From the NCBI GenBank assembly GCA_905221605.1, contig CAJNDS010002305.1, forward strand, positions 441,620 through 505,619: a stretch of 64,000 bases of DNA, in the 5' to 3' direction. The stretch is from Symbiodinium natans. Taxonomy: Eukaryota; Sar; Dinophyceae; Suessiales; Symbiodiniaceae. Numbering within the stretch: the stretch's first letter is position 1; each line of letters begins with the position of its first letter. The translations under genes were made by a program, and so were the position numbers. The notes beneath the pieces were generated by a model. It made no database searches and was not told where the DNA came from. It saw only the letters and a list, made by a program, of their open reading frames with translations. Shown here piece by piece: positions 40,557-50,566 of this stretch.

Positions 40557-41495
40557 AGTGGCAGTGCCAAAATCATGCATTCCATATACTGGGGTCATTC
40601 GTGTTTTCTCTCAGTTTCAGCCGTTGTCGATGATAAATCAGGCGCAGGGGCTGATGGAATCATAATTGTTGCGCATAAAGGGTTCCAAATCTAAATGGCC
40701 AACGACAATTCTGGCTCTTGCTTCGATTGTCAACGCTCATTTGGCGCATGGGTTGTCCCAACACTTGTCCTCCATCGAAGAAAAATGGACCATCTCCTGT
40801 TATGGTACTCAAATAGCTAAAGTATCGGCATGTTGACTTAGGCCCAGGCCACGTACTGACATCTAAACCCGGGCACTATGTCGAACCACTCAAAAAACAC
40901 AAGCAGCGGCTGAGTTTTCCGCTGAACACAGGCGAGGAATTTACAAGCCGTTGAAACATCAATGAAACCCCATGCTTCCTGGAAGCATAGAGGTCGTGTT
41001 TGATGTGAATGTATGCTGGCATATGAGACGGCAGGCCGTGTAGCGGAGCAGTTACAGCTCATTCCGTCCAGAGTTCATCAGGCAAATCTATGTTGAGTTC
41101 GCGTTCGCGATCTGCGAACCTTCACTGGAAAGAAGCCCGCAAAGAGTCCTGAGTATCCCCGGAGTGCCCACGTGGAGAGAATCCGGCATAGAGAGAGAAT
41201 CACGGAATTTGGCGCGCCCTCCCCAGAGCAGCCCGCAAGAACCTTCAAAGAATTCTGAAAAGTCCCCTTGTTTCTTCCCATCACTACTTAGTCCATGTTT
41301 GTACTCATCGTTTTTAACTGGATGTCTCGTTGACTTGCTTGTTACACCCGTAGGGTGCGCTTGAACAGCGAGCAAACATTGAAGAGCCTGTAAAGTTGAC
41401 ACAGGGGTGACCTTTTTGTCATCACGAATGGTTAAGCCAATTTCCCGCCCACCAAATAAAGATCAGTAGCTTCAGCCACGGCACCAACGAGAGCA
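40557..41495. other. Stretch without a supported gene
   Basis: Nothing with clear boundaries; telomere-type repeats resume at 41496. Confidence 0.4.
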
Positions 41496-41568
41496 CCCTA
41501 AACCCTAACACCCTAACACCCTAACACCCTGACACGGGTGGGAAAAAAAAAACCCTAAACCCTAAACC
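41496..41568 (-). repeat. C-rich telomere-type array with CCCTAACA variants
   Basis: CCCTAACA repeats beside CCCTAAA units. Confidence 0.85.
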
Positions 41569-41651
41569 GCGGGGAGGTGGCCGCCCGAGTCGCCCACTTC
41601 GTCGCTCGGAGCTGCAGATCCTCCTTGAAGAGGCATTTGGGTGCACCCAGA

Positions 41652-41735
41652 GGCTCCAAAACCCCTTGTTTAAAGAATTTCCCTTTTTCATATTAGGGTT
41701 CCAATTATAATCTAAGGGATGTTCCTTAATCAAGA
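41652..41735. mobile_element. Family F5 element, degraded (copy 2)
   Basis: AAAACCCCTTGTTTAAAGAA and TTCCTTAATCAAGAGGTTT preserve the inverted ends. Confidence 0.55.
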
Positions 41736-41839
41736 GGTTTAGAGTTTCTGGGCACTGTCAATGGATATTTGGGTGCCTGTTTTGTTTTGCTGGTTGTAGC
41801 CATTGTGGAGGACTGCCAGGTACCATCTTTTCTTTGGTG

Positions 41840-41967
41840 GGCTAGAGGACGGCTAGGACTTCTGACCTCTGTTGTGCTCGTTGCGGGGTCAAGTATGGCT
41901 GAAGCAATGGAGGCTTTTGGGGCACAAGTGCCGGAGGCGGTGCGTAAAGTTATGAAACTCAGAATCG
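41840..41967 (+). CDS. Unidentified Ala/Val-rich exon
   Basis: LGLLTSVVLVAGSSMAEAME, AFGAQVPEAVRKVMKLRI, then GGTCCTCC. A hydrophobic stretch precedes a helical segment. A second frame downstream (41990-42229, LGASAVALAANGFACSWFST) is also coding-like. Confidence 0.45.
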
Positions 41968-42318
41968 GTCCTCCAGGCTGCCGGATGTTGTGTCGGGCTG
42001 TTCCGGCCCACTCTTCCCGCCTAACAGTGAGCCAGCAAACTTGCCAAGTCGGGGGCTAGGAGCTAGTGCAGTAGCCCTTGCGGCTAACGGTTTTGCGTGC
42101 TCCTGGTTTTCAACGTCTGTACGCGTGCTCGCTTTTGGAACCCGCAGTGGCAGGGCCGTTTCAACCGCGACAACAGGTTGCATCTCCACTGTTTTGCAAG
42201 CGCTAGATGTTCTTGATGCTTGTGTTTGAGTACTTCTCTGTCCTCTTTGATGCTTCCTCGTTGATGCTTCACCGACCGCAGAACTAACTGAGTAGATCAT
42301 GAAGACTTTTCACCACAG

Positions 42319-42476
42319 CATTCCTGGAGAATTTACGAGAGGCTGCCCGGACGAGGACGCCGGAGCCAACATTGCTGCAGGAGCTTGGCCAGGCCCCGTT
42401 AGTCATGCGGGGACGGGGACGTTTTGTTTCGTCTGAAGTGAAATTGGTTCGGGACAGTCGCAACTACATCGTGAAG
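42319..42476 (+). CDS. Unidentified exon
   Basis: TTTTCACCACAG acceptor; FLENLREAARTRTPEPTLLQ, ELGQAPLVMRGRGRFVSSEV, KLVRDSRNYIVK, then GTGGTT. Strong bias and good boundaries. Confidence 0.6.
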
Positions 42477-42678
42477 GTGGTTCGTTCCGTGGGTATGTTC
42501 CCATGCGCGGCGCTTCTTGTTTTCCATTGTTTACATACCTTCCCAATTTTAGCCCCAACATCGCCACCTACCTCAGGAACAGATAGAGGTAGCAGTCACC
42601 CTAAACCCTAAACCGTAAAACCCTATACCCCAAACCCCAAACCCTACATGAAGCCAGGCCCTTAAGCCCAAGTTTCAG

Positions 42679-42755
42679 AGGAGCTTTCGAAACTCGGCTG
42701 CCTGGCCTCAGACATGGCCCAGGCTTCCAGCTTTGTGTCTTTAGGAGACTTCGAG
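42679..42755 (+). CDS. Exon between telomere-type arrays
   Basis: AAGTTTCAG acceptor; ELSKLGCLASDMAQASSFVS, LGDFE, donor GTTAGGG supplied by the G-rich array. C-rich array upstream at 42597. Confidence 0.65.
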
Positions 42756-42756
42756 G

Positions 42757-42842
42757 TTAGGGTTTGGGGTTTAGGGTTTGAAGTTTTGGGTTTAGGGTTT
42801 AGGGTTCAGGGTTCAGGGTTCAGGGTTCAGGGTTCAGGGTTT
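42757..42842 (+). repeat. G-rich telomere-type array with a TTCAGGG block
   Basis: Six consecutive TTCAGGG units, another homogenised variant. Confidence 0.9.
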
Positions 42843-42913
42843 TTGTGAAGCCTTGTGAAGCTTGTTACATCTTGTCACATTGCATGATGTTGCATGGGCT
42901 CTTCATATTTCAG

Positions 42914-43087
42914 CACGGACTGACCACACGCCATCACGCGCCCTGATAGCAGGACGCTGGTGTTTTGGCATTCAAGTCGGGTTGCCCGTACCTCCTTTCG
43001 AAGCCCAGGTGTTCCCCTCGATTGGTCCCTTGAGCACGACTGCAGTGAGAATCCTGCCGGCAAGAAAGCTTCACATTCATTCGGAAG
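42914..43087 (+). CDS. Well-supported exon, unidentified
   Basis: TTCATATTTCAG acceptor; RTDHTPSRALIAGRWCFGIQ, VGLPVPPFEAQVFPSIGPLS, TTAVRILPARKLHIHSE, then GAAG|GTATTG. Confidence 0.6.
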
Positions 43088-43175
43088 GTATTGAGCCACG
43101 CAGCCTCAAGCCAGAGTCGGTGAATATGGAGCTCAGAACTGGTCGGTCGATCGCGCCCGGACCTACAAACCCCCA

Positions 43176-43493
43176 GTGGCCCTTTCCTCCACTCACCACG
43201 CTCCCAAAGCCGACACCTCCAAAAAACAGGCAAAAACCGCGAAGCGTAACATGAACATGCAAGAAAGGCGGGTCAATAAGAGTAAGAGGCACGGTACAAG
43301 CAATGCCCGTCTGTTGTATCCGACCGTGCCATCCAGTTGCTGTTTTTCTTCCTCTCCTTATCCCCCCGCTGGTCAGGTTTGGGTCCCTTGCTTCGTTGCC
43401 CATGCTCACCTCCATGTACTGGGGAGGGACAGCAAAGCTGCAGCGTGCCTCCACAGGATGGATGTGGAGGGCTTGGGCTGGGGAGAGTTTTGA
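43176..43493 (+). CDS. Possible Lys-rich exon
   Basis: STHHAPKADTSKKQAKTAKR, NMNMQERRVNKSKRHGTSNA and later WVPCFVAHAHLHVLGRDSKA. Alternative frames are open from 43300 on. Confidence 0.35.
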   Translation: MALSSTHHAPKADTSKKQAKTAKRNMNMQERRVNKSKRHGTSNARLLYPTVPSSCCFSSSPYPPAGQVWVPCFVAHAHLHVLGRDSKAAACLHRMDVEGLGWGEF

Positions 43494-43508
43494 CACCAAA
43501 GGCAAAAG

Positions 43509-43669
43509 GGCGTCGCATCTTCGCTATCGATAGTGTTGACGGGGCGAGATGCCAACACTATGAGAATTTCGCCGCTTGCAACATTCACACACAGATGGGG
43601 CACGTCGTGGGGCTGAACTGTTGGAGAGGACCATGGTTTTGTCTCGAGCCGGAAGAGCGATCCACATGA
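43509..43669 (+). CDS. Possible terminal exon, Cys/His-containing
   Basis: RRIFAIDSVDGARCQHYENF, AACNIHTQMGHVVGLNCWRG, PWFCLEPEERST and a TGA. Confidence 0.4.
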
Positions 43670-43714
43670 GGCCTCCAAACTCTAATACTCTAATCCTTCG
43701 TTTTGGTATTCAAG

Positions 43715-43781
43715 GAACTTTGGCCGCTATGCTCTTGATGCCGCCTTGGAAGCAGCAGTGAAGGCTGCTGGGACTGCGTAG
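43715..43781 (+). CDS. C-terminal exon
   Basis: TTGGTATTCAAG acceptor; NFGRYALDAALEAAVKAAGT, A and a TAG at 43779. Alanine-rich helical tail; a gene end. Confidence 0.55.
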
Positions 43782-44027
43782 GGATTGGGATTCATTCCTG
43801 GCTTGCCAGGCAACTCCATAACCAGAAGATGCAGGTCAAAGCACTCCGAAAAGCCCCATTGGCAAAACAAGATGATAGGGCCTGATAAGGCCCCCGATTA
43901 TGGGGCGCTTCATTAAGGTCCCAGAAAGGTATATTGGCTTCGAATCCCAAGTACGGCCACTTTACACCACAGCTTAAAGGCCACTTGTAAAGGTTCGAGA
44001 GCCCTGGGATGGGAAAGATTAAATCTA

Positions 44028-44127
44028 GGGGTTACGATAATCAGGGACCCCTCATTTTGACCCCCAAATAGGAGGACTCCCTTATAATAAGGACCCCAAC
44101 AAGTTACCCATAATTTCGGAACCCCCC
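44028..44127. mobile_element. Family F3 element (copy)
   Basis: GGGGTTACGATAATCAGGGACCCC on the left and TTTCGGAACCCCCC on the right; ATCT flanks both sides. Confidence 0.7.
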
Positions 44128-44136
44128 ATCTCGCAG

Positions 44137-44222
44137 GAGGCGCGCAGTGAGCGGGCCGCGCTGGCACTGCTTTCCATGGGCCAAGGTGACCCGGCGCATG
44201 CTTTTTCTGCGAGGTTTCTATG
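44137..44222 (+). CDS. Exon after an F3 element
   Basis: ATCTCGCAG acceptor; EARSERAALALLSMGQGDPA, HAFSARFL, then TATG|GTGAGG consensus donor. A nearby alternative frame (VRIAEGEIFSTLVQEKEFGA at 44223) is also coding-like. Confidence 0.45.
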
Positions 44223-44395
44223 GTGAGGATTGCCGAGGGCGAAATCTTCAGCACGTTAGTGCAAGAGAAGGAATTTGGGGCCCTGGACAGGGTGGGTTTG
44301 GGCAAGCCCAAGAATGTATCCAACTGTGGCGAGTCAGGCTGCCCCAGCTTCGACCACAAGTCTTCTGGCCATAGCTGGCCCCAACATTGCCCAAG

Positions 44396-44576
44396 GAGCC
44401 CAAAACCCCTTAATTAAGGAATATTCTTTCAATCAAACAAAGAACCCTTTATAATTTAAGCTATATTCCTTAATTAAGGGGTATTGGGGGTTTACGATAT
44501 TAAATGAACCTTATCGGGGTCCTTATTATAAGGCAATATTTTTTTGGGGGTCTATTTTGGGTTTCGTAAGCCCCCA
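44396..44576. mobile_element. F5 and F3 elements back to back
   Basis: F5 (GAGCCCAAAACCCCTTAATTAAGG to CCTTAATTAAGGGGTATT, ending 44485) abuts an F3 copy in the opposite orientation (GGGGGTTTACGA to TCGTAAGCCCCC). Confidence 0.7.
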
Positions 44577-44595
44577 AATATCCTAGACTAGGCAG

Positions 44596-44665
44596 CGGAT
44601 CGGGCGACACGTCTCAGCTGAGCCTCGGCAGTGAAGTCAGTTTGGGCCCAGGCGTATCTGCCATG
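44596..44665 (+). CDS. Exon with telomere-type donor
   Basis: GACTAGGCAG acceptor; GSGDTSQLSLGSEVSLGPGV, SAM, donor GTTTAGGG. Only this frame is open. Confidence 0.55.
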
Positions 44666-44818
44666 GTTTAGGGTTTAGGGTTCAGGGTTAGGGTTTAGGG
44701 TTTAGGGTTCAGGGTTTCGGGTTTAGGGTTTAGGGTTTAGGGGAGGGTTAGGGTTTAGGGTTTGGGGTTTGGGGTTTGGGGTTTGGGGTTTAGGGTTTAG
44801 GGTTTAGGGTTTAGGGCT
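44666..44818 (+). repeat. G-rich telomere-type array
   Basis: TTTAGGG with TTCAGGG, TTTCGGG and TTTGGGG variants; begins exactly at the exon end. Confidence 0.95.
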
Positions 44819-44833
44819 TGTTGGAATTTGCAG

Positions 44834-44941
44834 CTTCCAAAGGGTACGTAATCTCAAAGGGCCCAGCCCCCGTGTGTGGCCCAATTCTCATGAACCTCCC
44901 AGTATACTATGGGCAGGCGCTTGATATTTCATATCGTCCCT
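44834..44941 (+). CDS. Unidentified exon
   Basis: AATTTGCAG acceptor; SKGYVISKGPAPVCGPILMN, LPVYYGQALDISY, donor near C|GTCCCTC. Its start phase does not fit the exon ending at 44665, so an intermediate exon may be missed. Confidence 0.4.
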
Positions 44942-44954
44942 CATCGGTTTTCAG

Positions 44955-45061
44955 TCCTTCAGTACTCTCAGCTCAGGGACGTCAACCCGCTCTTCCGGGC
45001 GGCTGCAGGGCAGGGAATGATGGAGCTACATGGCAGGATGCCCCGGCCACATGTGGTGGAT
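44955..45061 (+). CDS. Well-supported exon upstream of a telomeric intron
   Basis: CATCGGTTTTCAG acceptor; LQYSQLRDVNPLFRAAAGQG, MMELHGRMPRPHVVD, ends phase 0 at GAT|GTAGGG. Possibly ankyrin-like (NPLFRAAAGQGMMEL), but one repeat only. Confidence 0.65.
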
Positions 45062-45121
45062 GTAGGGTTCAGGGTTGAGGGTTTAGGGTTTAGGGTTTAG
45101 GGTTTTGGGCTTAGGGTTTAG
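45062..45121 (+). repeat. Telomere-type array forming a complete intron (60 bp)
   Basis: From GTAGGGTTCAGGG to GGGTTTAG with nothing else between. Phase 0 on both sides: MPRPHVVD joins ELSVRTFR. Confidence 0.7.
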
Positions 45122-45226
45122 GAGCTTTCTGTGAGGACTTTCAGAGTTGAGAATGGCCTCAGCGGCTTGAAAGGCGTGAGAAAGCTTTGAACTGTGCACA
45201 GGGATCCACCCGCGATGTTTGTTTAG
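45122..45226 (+). pseudogene. Duplicated exon, frameshifted copy
   Basis: ELSVRTFRVENGLSGLK then a frameshift: one A is missing compared with the near-identical 105-bp copy at 53743, so the frame hits TGA at 45188. Acceptor TTTAG comes from the telomere-type array, as in the intact copy. Confidence 0.65.
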
Positions 45227-46260
45227 GGTTGCATGGCACAAGGCGTCGAAGGGTCGAGTCAAAGAGTTTCAGCAATACTGAGCAATGAGCCACAAGGTTT
45301 CTCACTCGCTTGATCAACGACTGCGGTGCTGACATCAACTCCAAGGACGCTTTTCATGGATACGCTTTGGTGGTGGTATTGTCTGCGTAGCTGCTGGCAT
45401 CGTTGTTCTTGCGTTCTGGGAAGGTTTCTGATTGGTTTGATCTTCGTGTGAGCCAGCCAGCAAACAAGTCAACACACGCAGCAAGCGAGCGCCCAAATCC
45501 AAGGCTTACAAGCTCTGAAGACCCTAAAATCCCTCGATCCAAGCGAGCATTGGGCTCGATCCCAAGAGCCTTCAAACCTAAGTTCTAAACCCTATAATGT
45601 CCCCCGCCCTGAAGCCAGCGAGCGCCCAAAATCCTTGAACCCTCACCTAAACCCTCAAATCCCGAAACCGAAGCCTTAAAGGCCCTAATCCCTAAAACTG
45701 TAGAACTCCTAAACCCCACAATCCCTGAACCGCAACAGCTCTAAACTCCTAAACTGTCTGTCAACGATACCCGAGCCACAGCACGTTTATCTTGAGTAGT
45801 ATTGCTATGGCATTACATATGTTACCCGGCTCTTGTATCTCCTTCGGAGGACAAGGAGCCGGGGATAAAGCCGAACCTTGCGATGTTGTCTGTTACTGGC
45901 TCAAGAAACGATGCGACTTACCTACCGTAAAGAAGCGAGCATTTCTCTGTTGTGAAAAAAACTCCCAATGCTTGTCCAGCAGGCTGCCCAAACGCAAACT
46001 GGTTTATCCAAAAAGCTATTCCTTCAAAATGTAGGCACCTCATTTCCTCAAGAGCTTTGGCATGGGCAGGACCCCCTATTTGGGGCCACTGCACTAGACA
46101 GGGCAGCAGATGCGGGGAAGGACCGGGCTTGAGGGTCTGTGTGGTCCCTCCATGTCTGTGGGGGCATCTTCTGTAGACATGTGTGGGCATTCATAGGCCA
46201 GGACACCAAGAGGTGACAATGCATAGGCCTGTGAAGAAGGCCGGCGTTTCCAAGCAAATT
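45227..46260. other. Mostly unassigned stretch
   Basis: One hydrophobic frame near 45340-45412 (GGGIVCVAAGIVVLAFWE) could be a membrane-spanning exon before AAG|GTTTCTG. From 45600 to 45750 there are scattered, very degenerate CCTAAA-like words. Nothing else supported. Confidence 0.35.
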
Positions 46261-46267
46261 AGCGAGC

Positions 46268-46657
46268 CATGCAGACATACTGTCCCGATGTTTTCACCGA
46301 TAGCGCTTTGAGAACGGCCTTCGACGGCTTGATCCGAGAATGCCCCGCTTCACGGGGTTTTCCCGGAAGAAGAAGGACGATGAGCACAGATGTAGATGCT
46401 CAAGCCGCCATTCGAGATCATCGGTTCAACGAGTGAGGGCAAGGCCAAACTTGCATGCAGTGGTCGGGCTGGAGCTGGCGATCACTCCGTCAGGAGTGAG
46501 TGCCTCAGAAAGTGGCTGTGTGGTACCTCGCTCGGTATGGCGCACCCTTGCCGGTGATCTTGAAACTCTCTGGCTCTGCATGGCCCTAGCAGCAAAGGAT
46601 AACATGCAAATCAACAGGTTACTGGTCAGGATGTGTACAGCGATATCGAGACCATGA
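46268..46657 (+). CDS. Possible exon pair
   Basis: TYCPDVFTDSALRTAFDGLI and DVDAQAAIRDHRFNE (frame 1), then VVGLELAITPSGVSASESGC, LETLWLCMALAAKDNMQINR (another frame). Both halves look coding; the join is not resolved. Confidence 0.35.
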
Positions 46658-46748
46658 AGAGCGTTAAGAACAAAGTTCGAAATATGCAGCCTTGTTTATT
46701 GCTTTGCTGCGCTAGCAGGGTTACTTCTGCGTTCCCTGCGTCGCCTCA

Positions 46749-46855
46749 AGCACCCTAAACCCTAAACCCTAAACCCTAAACCCTAAACCCTAAACCCTAA
46801 ACCCTAAACCCTAAACCCTAAACCCTAAACCCTAAACCCTAAACCCTAAACCCTA
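46749..46855 (-). repeat. C-rich telomere-type array, 15 units
   Basis: Perfect CCCTAAA array. Confidence 0.95.
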
Positions 46856-46863
46856 CATGTAAG

Positions 46864-46946
46864 CTGCTGAAGGATCGCGCTGCGCTGCGGCTCCTGGAGC
46901 TGGGGGCCGATCCCAATGCGGGTCGCGGGGTGCGGCCCTGGTGTGG
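46864..46946 (+). CDS. Ankyrin-repeat exon between telomere-type arrays
   Basis: CATGTAAG acceptor; LLKDRAALRLLELGADPNAG, RGVRPWC, donor GTTTAGGG. LLELGADPNA is the helix-turn core of an ankyrin repeat, a protein-binding module. It resembles the exon at 62202 at DNA level (CTCCTGGAGxTGGGxGCCGA). Confidence 0.65.
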
Positions 46947-47010
46947 GTTTAGGGTTTAGGGTTTAGGGTTTAGGGTTTAGGGTTTAGGGTTTAGGGTTTA
47001 GGGTTTAGGG
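46947..47010 (+). repeat. G-rich telomere-type array after the ankyrin exon
   Basis: Nine perfect TTTAGGG units starting at the donor. Confidence 0.95.
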
Positions 47011-47373
47011 TTTTCGCATTAATAAACCCCCCCCCCTTCATTGATCAATCTCTCCGGCCAGGGCCTCCTCAATAATGTTCGCCTAAATCCTGGTAGGACG
47101 TACTATTAGTTTTAGTACTAGGTAGTAGCACCACGCCCGTAAAAACCGGATTTCCCGGGTCGGATTTTACAATTGTGGCGGGCTACACTATTGTGTTCCG
47201 GCAGCGGGATTTTACAATTGCGGCGGGATCCACTAATGTGAAGTCAACATTAGGGTTTACGGTTTAGGGCTCTCATCCATTAATCCAGCTTTGAAGCCGT
47301 TTACGTCCGCTAACGTTATCTGGGGGCGTGTGGGGCAAGCCTGCCAAGCCTGCCCCCCCCCCCCAGTTCGCAG

Positions 47374-47462
47374 GTGGTTATGTTGGGTGGCAAAGTGCGG
47401 CAAGCTTCCCAATGTGTCACAGTCGCCCTAGGCCCTAATGTGGCTATGTTGAGGAAAATAAA
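47374..47462 (+). CDS. Unidentified exon
   Basis: AGTTCGCAG acceptor after a poly-C tract; VVMLGGKVRQASQCVTVALG, PNVAMLRKIK, then AAAG|GCAAGG, a GC-type donor. Confidence 0.5.
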
Positions 47463-47500
47463 GGCAAGGGCGGGGAGGGGTTGCCCTTGCGGGGGAAAGG

Positions 47501-47678
47501 AGGGGCAGGCCGGGACGGGCAAGTATCGATGTCCGCTCCAGGCCAGAGCAATCACTGGGGTCCTGTGGGGCAAGCAAGTGGCAGAACCGCAGTCTTAAAA
47601 TCAAGCCAGAAAGACGCCATCACGACGGTCCTGCAGTCTTCCTGGCCCTTGCGGTATAAGCTGATGCAAGAAAACTGA
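47501..47678 (+). CDS. Possible terminal exon
   Basis: SAPGQSNHWGPVGQASGRTA, VLKSSQKDAITTVLQSSWPL, RYKLMQEN and a TGA; acceptor uncertain. Confidence 0.45.
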
Positions 47679-47858
47679 CAGGTCGACTATCTTCTGGCAC
47701 GCTTGAGCCCGAAGGCAGGAGCTCTGGGATATGACACTTCGGGCTAATCGGTTCTTGCTTGAGGGCAGAAGCTTCAGTTTGCTAAGTGGAGGTGAGCCGA
47801 AGGCCGAGCTGAGCCCCGGCGAAGCTGCCCTCCCAAGTCACAAAGAACATCCTCGAAC

Positions 47859-48076
47859 ATGCCTCTCAAAAAGAACTCTAACCCTCGTGATCATCTCCAG
47901 TCCCCTGCAATTCTTCGGCGCCAAGCTCCTGAGTCTTTCAATAGTGGATGCCCAATTCAATCATCATTGGCTGAAGAGAGGTTCGTGCACAGCTACCCCT
48001 CACCAGCGCGGCTCCGCAGATGGTGCCGCAAGGCGAGCTCAATGAGGCTCGCAACTGCAGACATGCTCAAGAAGGG
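47859..48076 (+). CDS. Unidentified exon with telomere-type donor
   Basis: MPLKKNSNPRDHLQSPAILR, RQAPESFNSGCPIQSSLAEE, RFVHSYPSPARLRRWCRKAS and onward, ending KKG at GTTGAGGGTTTAGGG. Confidence 0.45.
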
Positions 48077-48113
48077 TTGAGGGTTGAGGGTTTAGGGTTT
48101 AGGGTTTAGGAGG

Positions 48114-48780
48114 CATGTGAACGATTGTCCCTGCAAGCCCCGCTGTGAAGCAAAACTTGCCTGCCACTGGCCCTCCACAAAGTTATATTTCACGCAATGC
48201 CACCCTTTGCAGGCCAAGTGCTCGGCTAGAGTTGTCCCCATTTGCGGGATGTCGTCACCTTCAGCATGCCTGATAAGCCTTCAAAAGCTGTACTATTGAG
48301 ATGTTTGGTTTTGACGTTCCCGGTGCCCAGAACCCTCATCCCAAAAGCACATGTCAGTGGATCGCCTTACGCTCACACGATAACTGGGATGTATCACCTG
48401 AATTGGGCGACGAAAGGATGTGCCCTTGCTGGCAGTTCAAAACCATCTACCAGCATTGTTTTTTTAGGCTTCTCCACCCTCTGGCGGACCCCCCCCCCCC
48501 CCATGGCATTAGTCTAACAGCGCGAGTGCGAAAAGAGCGGCTTGCCCTTTTTCTGGGCCGGCACTACACCGGGTGGGACGAGTTCCCGCCTCACTGCAGT
48601 GCCTGTTCCACAGGCTGGTGGTCTGAACGACCATTACCCTGTTATGGGGATGCCGATGAAACTGCGTTCCAGAGCCCAGGGAGCTCATTTGATCAGAGGA
48701 ATCAAAAGTGCATAGGCGAGGTTGACATGCAAAGGGTGGGTTCTTCAATTGTGGTGAGTGGCAGCAGGCCTGAACAATAA
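48114..48780 (+). CDS. Cys-rich coding region, two frames
   Basis: First part: DCPCKPRCEAKLACHWPSTK, LYFTQCHPLQ. Second part from 48301: MFGFDVPGAQNPHPKSTCQW, CPCWQFKTIYQHCFF and HCSACSTGWWSERPLPCYGD to a TAA at 48778. Repeated Cys pairs suggest a metal-binding or disulphide domain. A frame change between 48230 and 48300 implies an intron that I cannot place. Confidence 0.4.
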
Positions 48781-48837
48781 GCAGCCGCTCTCCAGCCAGA
48801 AAGGATGAGTTCGGTGCCGTTCGTGACGCACTGCGCG

Positions 48838-48979
48838 TGTCGGAAGCTTCGGCTTTGGCACGACTCCGCGGGCGGAGGCCTGCGAGGATAGGATCGACTC
48901 AATACTGGAAGAGGGCTTGAGTTTCGTGTTCTTCTGGCTCACCGTGGCATTGTTTGCATTAGGCATTTGTTGGAGCTGA
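48838..48979 (+). CDS. C-terminal exon with a membrane anchor
   Basis: GSFGFGTTPRAEACEDRIDS, ILEEGLSFVFFWLTVALFAL, GICWS and a TGA. One hydrophobic helix of about 17 residues at the end suggests a tail anchor. Confidence 0.45.
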
Positions 48980-49214
48980 ACAAATGGTGTCCCAAAGGTT
49001 TGGGCAGAGCTCGGAAAGCTGCTTGCTATGGGCGTCGTCAATAGTGATACAGCAATGCGTCCCTAGATCCAGTCAGTAAAATAAGATCAATACACCCTCC
49101 GATCGGTCACAGGCTTTCCGCTGTCCAGCTTTCTCAGTTGATGGACGACGCAGCCAGGAGAGATTGTCGCTGTTGACAGGTGACCTACTTTTTATGACTT
49201 GAGCACAGTTTCAG

Positions 49215-49438
49215 GAGCGGCTTCCGCCGGAAATTACTCCGCCTCTGCATTGACGGGCTTGCGGAAGCGGGAGTCGCAGTCGGCTGGGACGAGGAGATGA
49301 CAGAGTGCGAGGGTCAGGGTACGAACGTGTCAATGTACTCACGTCAGCCAGGCGGAGGCCACGTCACGAATGACACAGTGTGCCGGAACCTGCCATATAC
49401 CACCCATGCATGGAGCTTCTGCCACTGTGGAACCTGAC
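49215..49438 (+). CDS. Unidentified exon, Cys-rich end
   Basis: CACAGTTTCAG acceptor; GFRRKLLRLCIDGLAEAGVA, VGWDEEMTECEGQ. The same frame goes on through CHCGT to a TGA at 49436. Alternatively it splices at CAGG|GTACGA (49318); a second long frame from 49370 (HIPPMHGASATVEPDFSSRA and onward) is then available. Confidence 0.45.
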
Positions 49439-50229
49439 TTTAGTTCTCGTGCAGCTCCCACGAAGCTTTCGGTCCCTTGCTATCTGCGGGAGGATGCGCC
49501 GTCCAGCAACGCGAGTTTTGCGGGCGCTCCGTTGGACGGCGCATTGCGGACGGCGGTCGAGGATGCTCCCTATGATCCTTACACCATACAAAAAACCCCG
49601 AAACCGTTGCTATTGTCTTTGTCGGCCTCAGCCCTGAATCAGCGGCGATTGTATATGTTCAGTAAATTCCATGATTTCGGGTTCAGGGTTGTTGGGTTGA
49701 AAGAGAGCAGAAGTTTGAATGCAACAGTTCGGAAAGTGGAGCAGAGTGGCCTATAAACTAGCCGTTCATTGCCGAAAACGAATTTTTGATCACTCGAGGT
49801 TCAAGCGGGTCAACCGGTTTTGGGTCCACCTTACATCACCTTGTGGCCGCTTTGGCTTCATGTCAGCAAGTCGCACGCTAAGTTCGTACACTGCAACACC
49901 GCGCTAAGATAATTGGGTGTATGTGTGTGCTACGCTTCTTCTTGCAGACGTGCAAAAGGGTAGGTCAATTGCGATGAAGTTAGTCAGCATTCCGCAGCAC
50001 ATGTACAGTACCTCGGCGTTGTGAACATCGGGCCATAATACCAGTCATAGCATGAGCGGCACACGGACGTGGCAGGAGGCCGGTTCAGGGCCCAACCGCT
50101 GACACACATGGGGTCCAAGACCTTGTATAAACTCTCCAGGCATGACACAGCCTATGGGGCCGTGAAGTCACGCAAGTGCTTTGTGCTTGAGGTTGCTGTT
50201 TTGTTTTGCTTGCTCCACGGCTTTTTGAG

Positions 50230-50295
50230 CCCCAGGAAGCTCGGAAGAAGAACAGCGCAAGCCGTTTTGTTGCTTCCTCCCTTCCCAAGTGCCAG
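50230..50295 (+). CDS. Short basic exon
   Basis: Pyrimidine-rich GGCTTTTTGAG acceptor; PQEARKKNSASRFVASSLPK, CQ, then GTAGGC consensus-like donor. An upstream stretch (MGSKTLYKLSRHDTAYGAVK, 50108-50170) may be the preceding exon. Confidence 0.5.
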
Positions 50296-50474
50296 GTAGG
50301 CCCGCTGACTTTTTCTCTACTTCGTCTGTACTGTCATCGAAACACCTCTATTTCCTCTGTTGTTGAATCGGAAAGCCTAGACCCAAAAGAATATGTACAA
50401 AACGCTCAGAAATCAAGGTGCGAAATAAGTCCTCGCCCAAGCACGTGTAGCTGTTTTTTTTTTTCCTCCAAAAG

Positions 50475-50555
50475 GTGCGTGAGTGCCTGGACTTCGACCC
50501 CGTGGCGGAATCCTCAAGGCCACGCCTGCGAGCATCACCTGCTTGCACCTACTAG
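50475..50555 (+). CDS. Possible terminal exon before an F3 element
   Basis: Long T-run acceptor TTTTCCTCCAAAAG; VRECLDFDPVAESSRPRLRA, SPACTY and a TAG. Confidence 0.45.
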   Translation: MRECLDFDPVAESSRPRLRASPACTY

Positions 50556-50566
50556 GACCTATTGGC

